From Brugia malayi (taxonomy: Eukaryota > Nematoda > Chromadorea > Rhabditida > Onchocercidae): a stretch of 64,000 bases of DNA. Shown piece after piece: positions 63,134-64,000 of the stretch. Position numbers and translations under genes: made by a program. Numbering within the stretch: position 1 is the first letter of the stretch; the number at the start of each line of letters is the position of its first letter. The notes under the pieces are model-generated. The model was not told the origin of the DNA. It saw only the letters and a program-made list of their open reading frames with translations, and ran no database searches. The stretch spans positions 1,922,001 to 1,986,000 of the forward strand of contig NW_025062475.1 in NCBI RefSeq assembly GCF_000002995.4, in the 5' to 3' direction.

Positions 63134-64000
63134 AATGAATCGTTTGCGGAAGCAACAAGAGGAGACGGATAAGATGACACGCATTGCCATCGTCGAGAAG
63201 GATCGTTGTAAACCAAAAAATTGTGGACTTGCATGCAAGAAATCATGTCCTGTTGTACGAATGGGTATTTTTTCTTTTCTATTGTTATTGCTTACGAAGA
63301 AAATTGAGCAAAATAAGTTTTCCGGATGTAAATTTGAGATTTTAATTGTATATTATAGCTTCATATTGTTGTCAGGTTAGTCAATTATAAAGTTATTACC
63401 AAATTTGCTCATTAATTATCGGATTTTTAAATTTAGGCTGCTAATAATGGATGAGCTAAGTGATCTGACTCTAACATACGTTTTATAAAATATTTTCATC
63501 ATAGTAAATGCATAATAAAAAGATTACAAATACTTAACATGCTTTACTTTGCTGATTGCTTTTTTATCATGCAGCTTCAAAATTTAGGAAAGCAGTGTAT
63601 TGTCGTGGAAAGCAATTCTAAAATGGCGGAAATATCGGAAACTTTATGCATTGGTTGCGGTATCTGTGTAAAGGTGCGTTCTTTTAGATATTCTTTATGA
63701 ATTTTTAATTTGAAAACTTTCTGTTCATCCAACACTCACTTTTAGTGCATATTCTGAATAACTTGAAATATAAATATTATTTATCGTTCAGTTATTGTTC
63801 AAAAAAATGTAATATCAGTAAGTGAGTGATTTGTGAGCAGTTATTCTTGTAGCAAATGAAATTGATAAACATTCGTGCTATAAAATTTGATAATAAATAG
63901 GAACATATTGGTCCATAATATATCACTAAATTTACTGAATACATTTGAGCAGGATTTATTGAGAGTGAACCGATTTTTAACCAACTTTTTCCATGTTTTT
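63134..64000 (+). CDS. ABCE1: ABCE1 / RLI1 ribosome-recycling ATPase, 5' part only
   Basis: Exon 1 63135-63264 and exon 2 63588-63673 joined in phase 1; the gene runs off the window. The sequence gives the N-terminal iron-sulphur domain: [20 protein letters not shown] with C-x4-C-x3-C-x3-CP ([11 protein letters not shown]) and then [14 protein letters not shown], the start of the second cluster. ABCE1 splits ribosomes into subunits after termination or rescue, using two ATPase heads that lie beyond this window. The N terminus carries about 13 residues ([13 protein letters not shown]) before the conserved MTRIAIV; initiation at that second Met is possible. The acceptor one base before the first ATG favours the longer form. 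Confidence 0.93.

Overview
The window is eukaryotic, very AT-rich, and reads as the genome of a nematode, most likely a filarial-type (clade III) worm. The evidence is nematode-style gene structure with many small exons, GT-AG introns with short TTTCAG acceptors, and an acceptor AG 1 to about 80 nt before nearly every start codon, as expected for spliced-leader trans-splicing. The gene set also fits: unc-69/SCOC, unc-50, gab-1 and lgc-37. There are no prokaryotic operons, CRISPR arrays, rRNA genes or intact transposons. Most coding sequence sits in exons of 30 to 250 nt, so I built the gene models by joining exons on splice sites, reading phase and family similarity; almost all joins close in phase.

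Layout. 1.1-3.1 kb: a minus-strand S/N/Q-rich protein with 27-residue repeats, not recognised. 4.9-10.3 kb: a plus-strand six-exon gene with a basic nuclear-type tail, not recognised. 12.1-12.9 kb: two weak candidates on opposite strands, one a small membrane protein. 14.0-15.3 kb: linker histone H1. 17.8-18.6 kb (minus): SCOC/UNC-69. 20.5 kb: the 36-residue oligosaccharyltransferase subunit OST4. 21.6-23.8 kb: UNC-50. 25.3-33.1 kb (minus): a GABA-A beta-like receptor subunit (gab-1 type, 13 exons). 37.0-46.3 kb (plus): a GABA-A alpha-like subunit (lgc-37 type, 11 exons). 46.5-48.5 kb (minus): BUD23 rRNA methyltransferase, tail-to-tail with lgc-37. 49.4-62.0 kb (plus): a 33-exon Ski2-like DDX60 helicase. 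63.1 kb to the edge (plus): the first two exons of ABCE1.

Functional grouping. The two GABA receptor subunits are head-to-head around a 3.9-kb intergenic region, an alpha/beta pairing also known in other animals. SCOC, OST4 and UNC-50 serve the secretory pathway; UNC-50 is known for trafficking of a related receptor class. BUD23 (40S maturation), DDX60 and ABCE1 (ribosome recycling) form a ribosome-related right-hand block.

The most unusual feature is a set of minisatellites that sit at exon-intron junctions, with repeat units that contain copies of a splice donor, a splice acceptor or both. They occur in the 4.9-10.3 kb gene, in three introns of gab-1, directly before lgc-37 exon 1, and as a 4.8-kb array of 63-bp units filling the intron that splits M2 of lgc-37. 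In one case each 65-bp unit carries an in-frame 42-nt exon copy followed by a 23-nt GT...AG segment. This looks like splice sites multiplied by tandem duplication, a proposed route to new introns. Other points are an apparent one-base frameshift and a GC-AG intron in gab-1.
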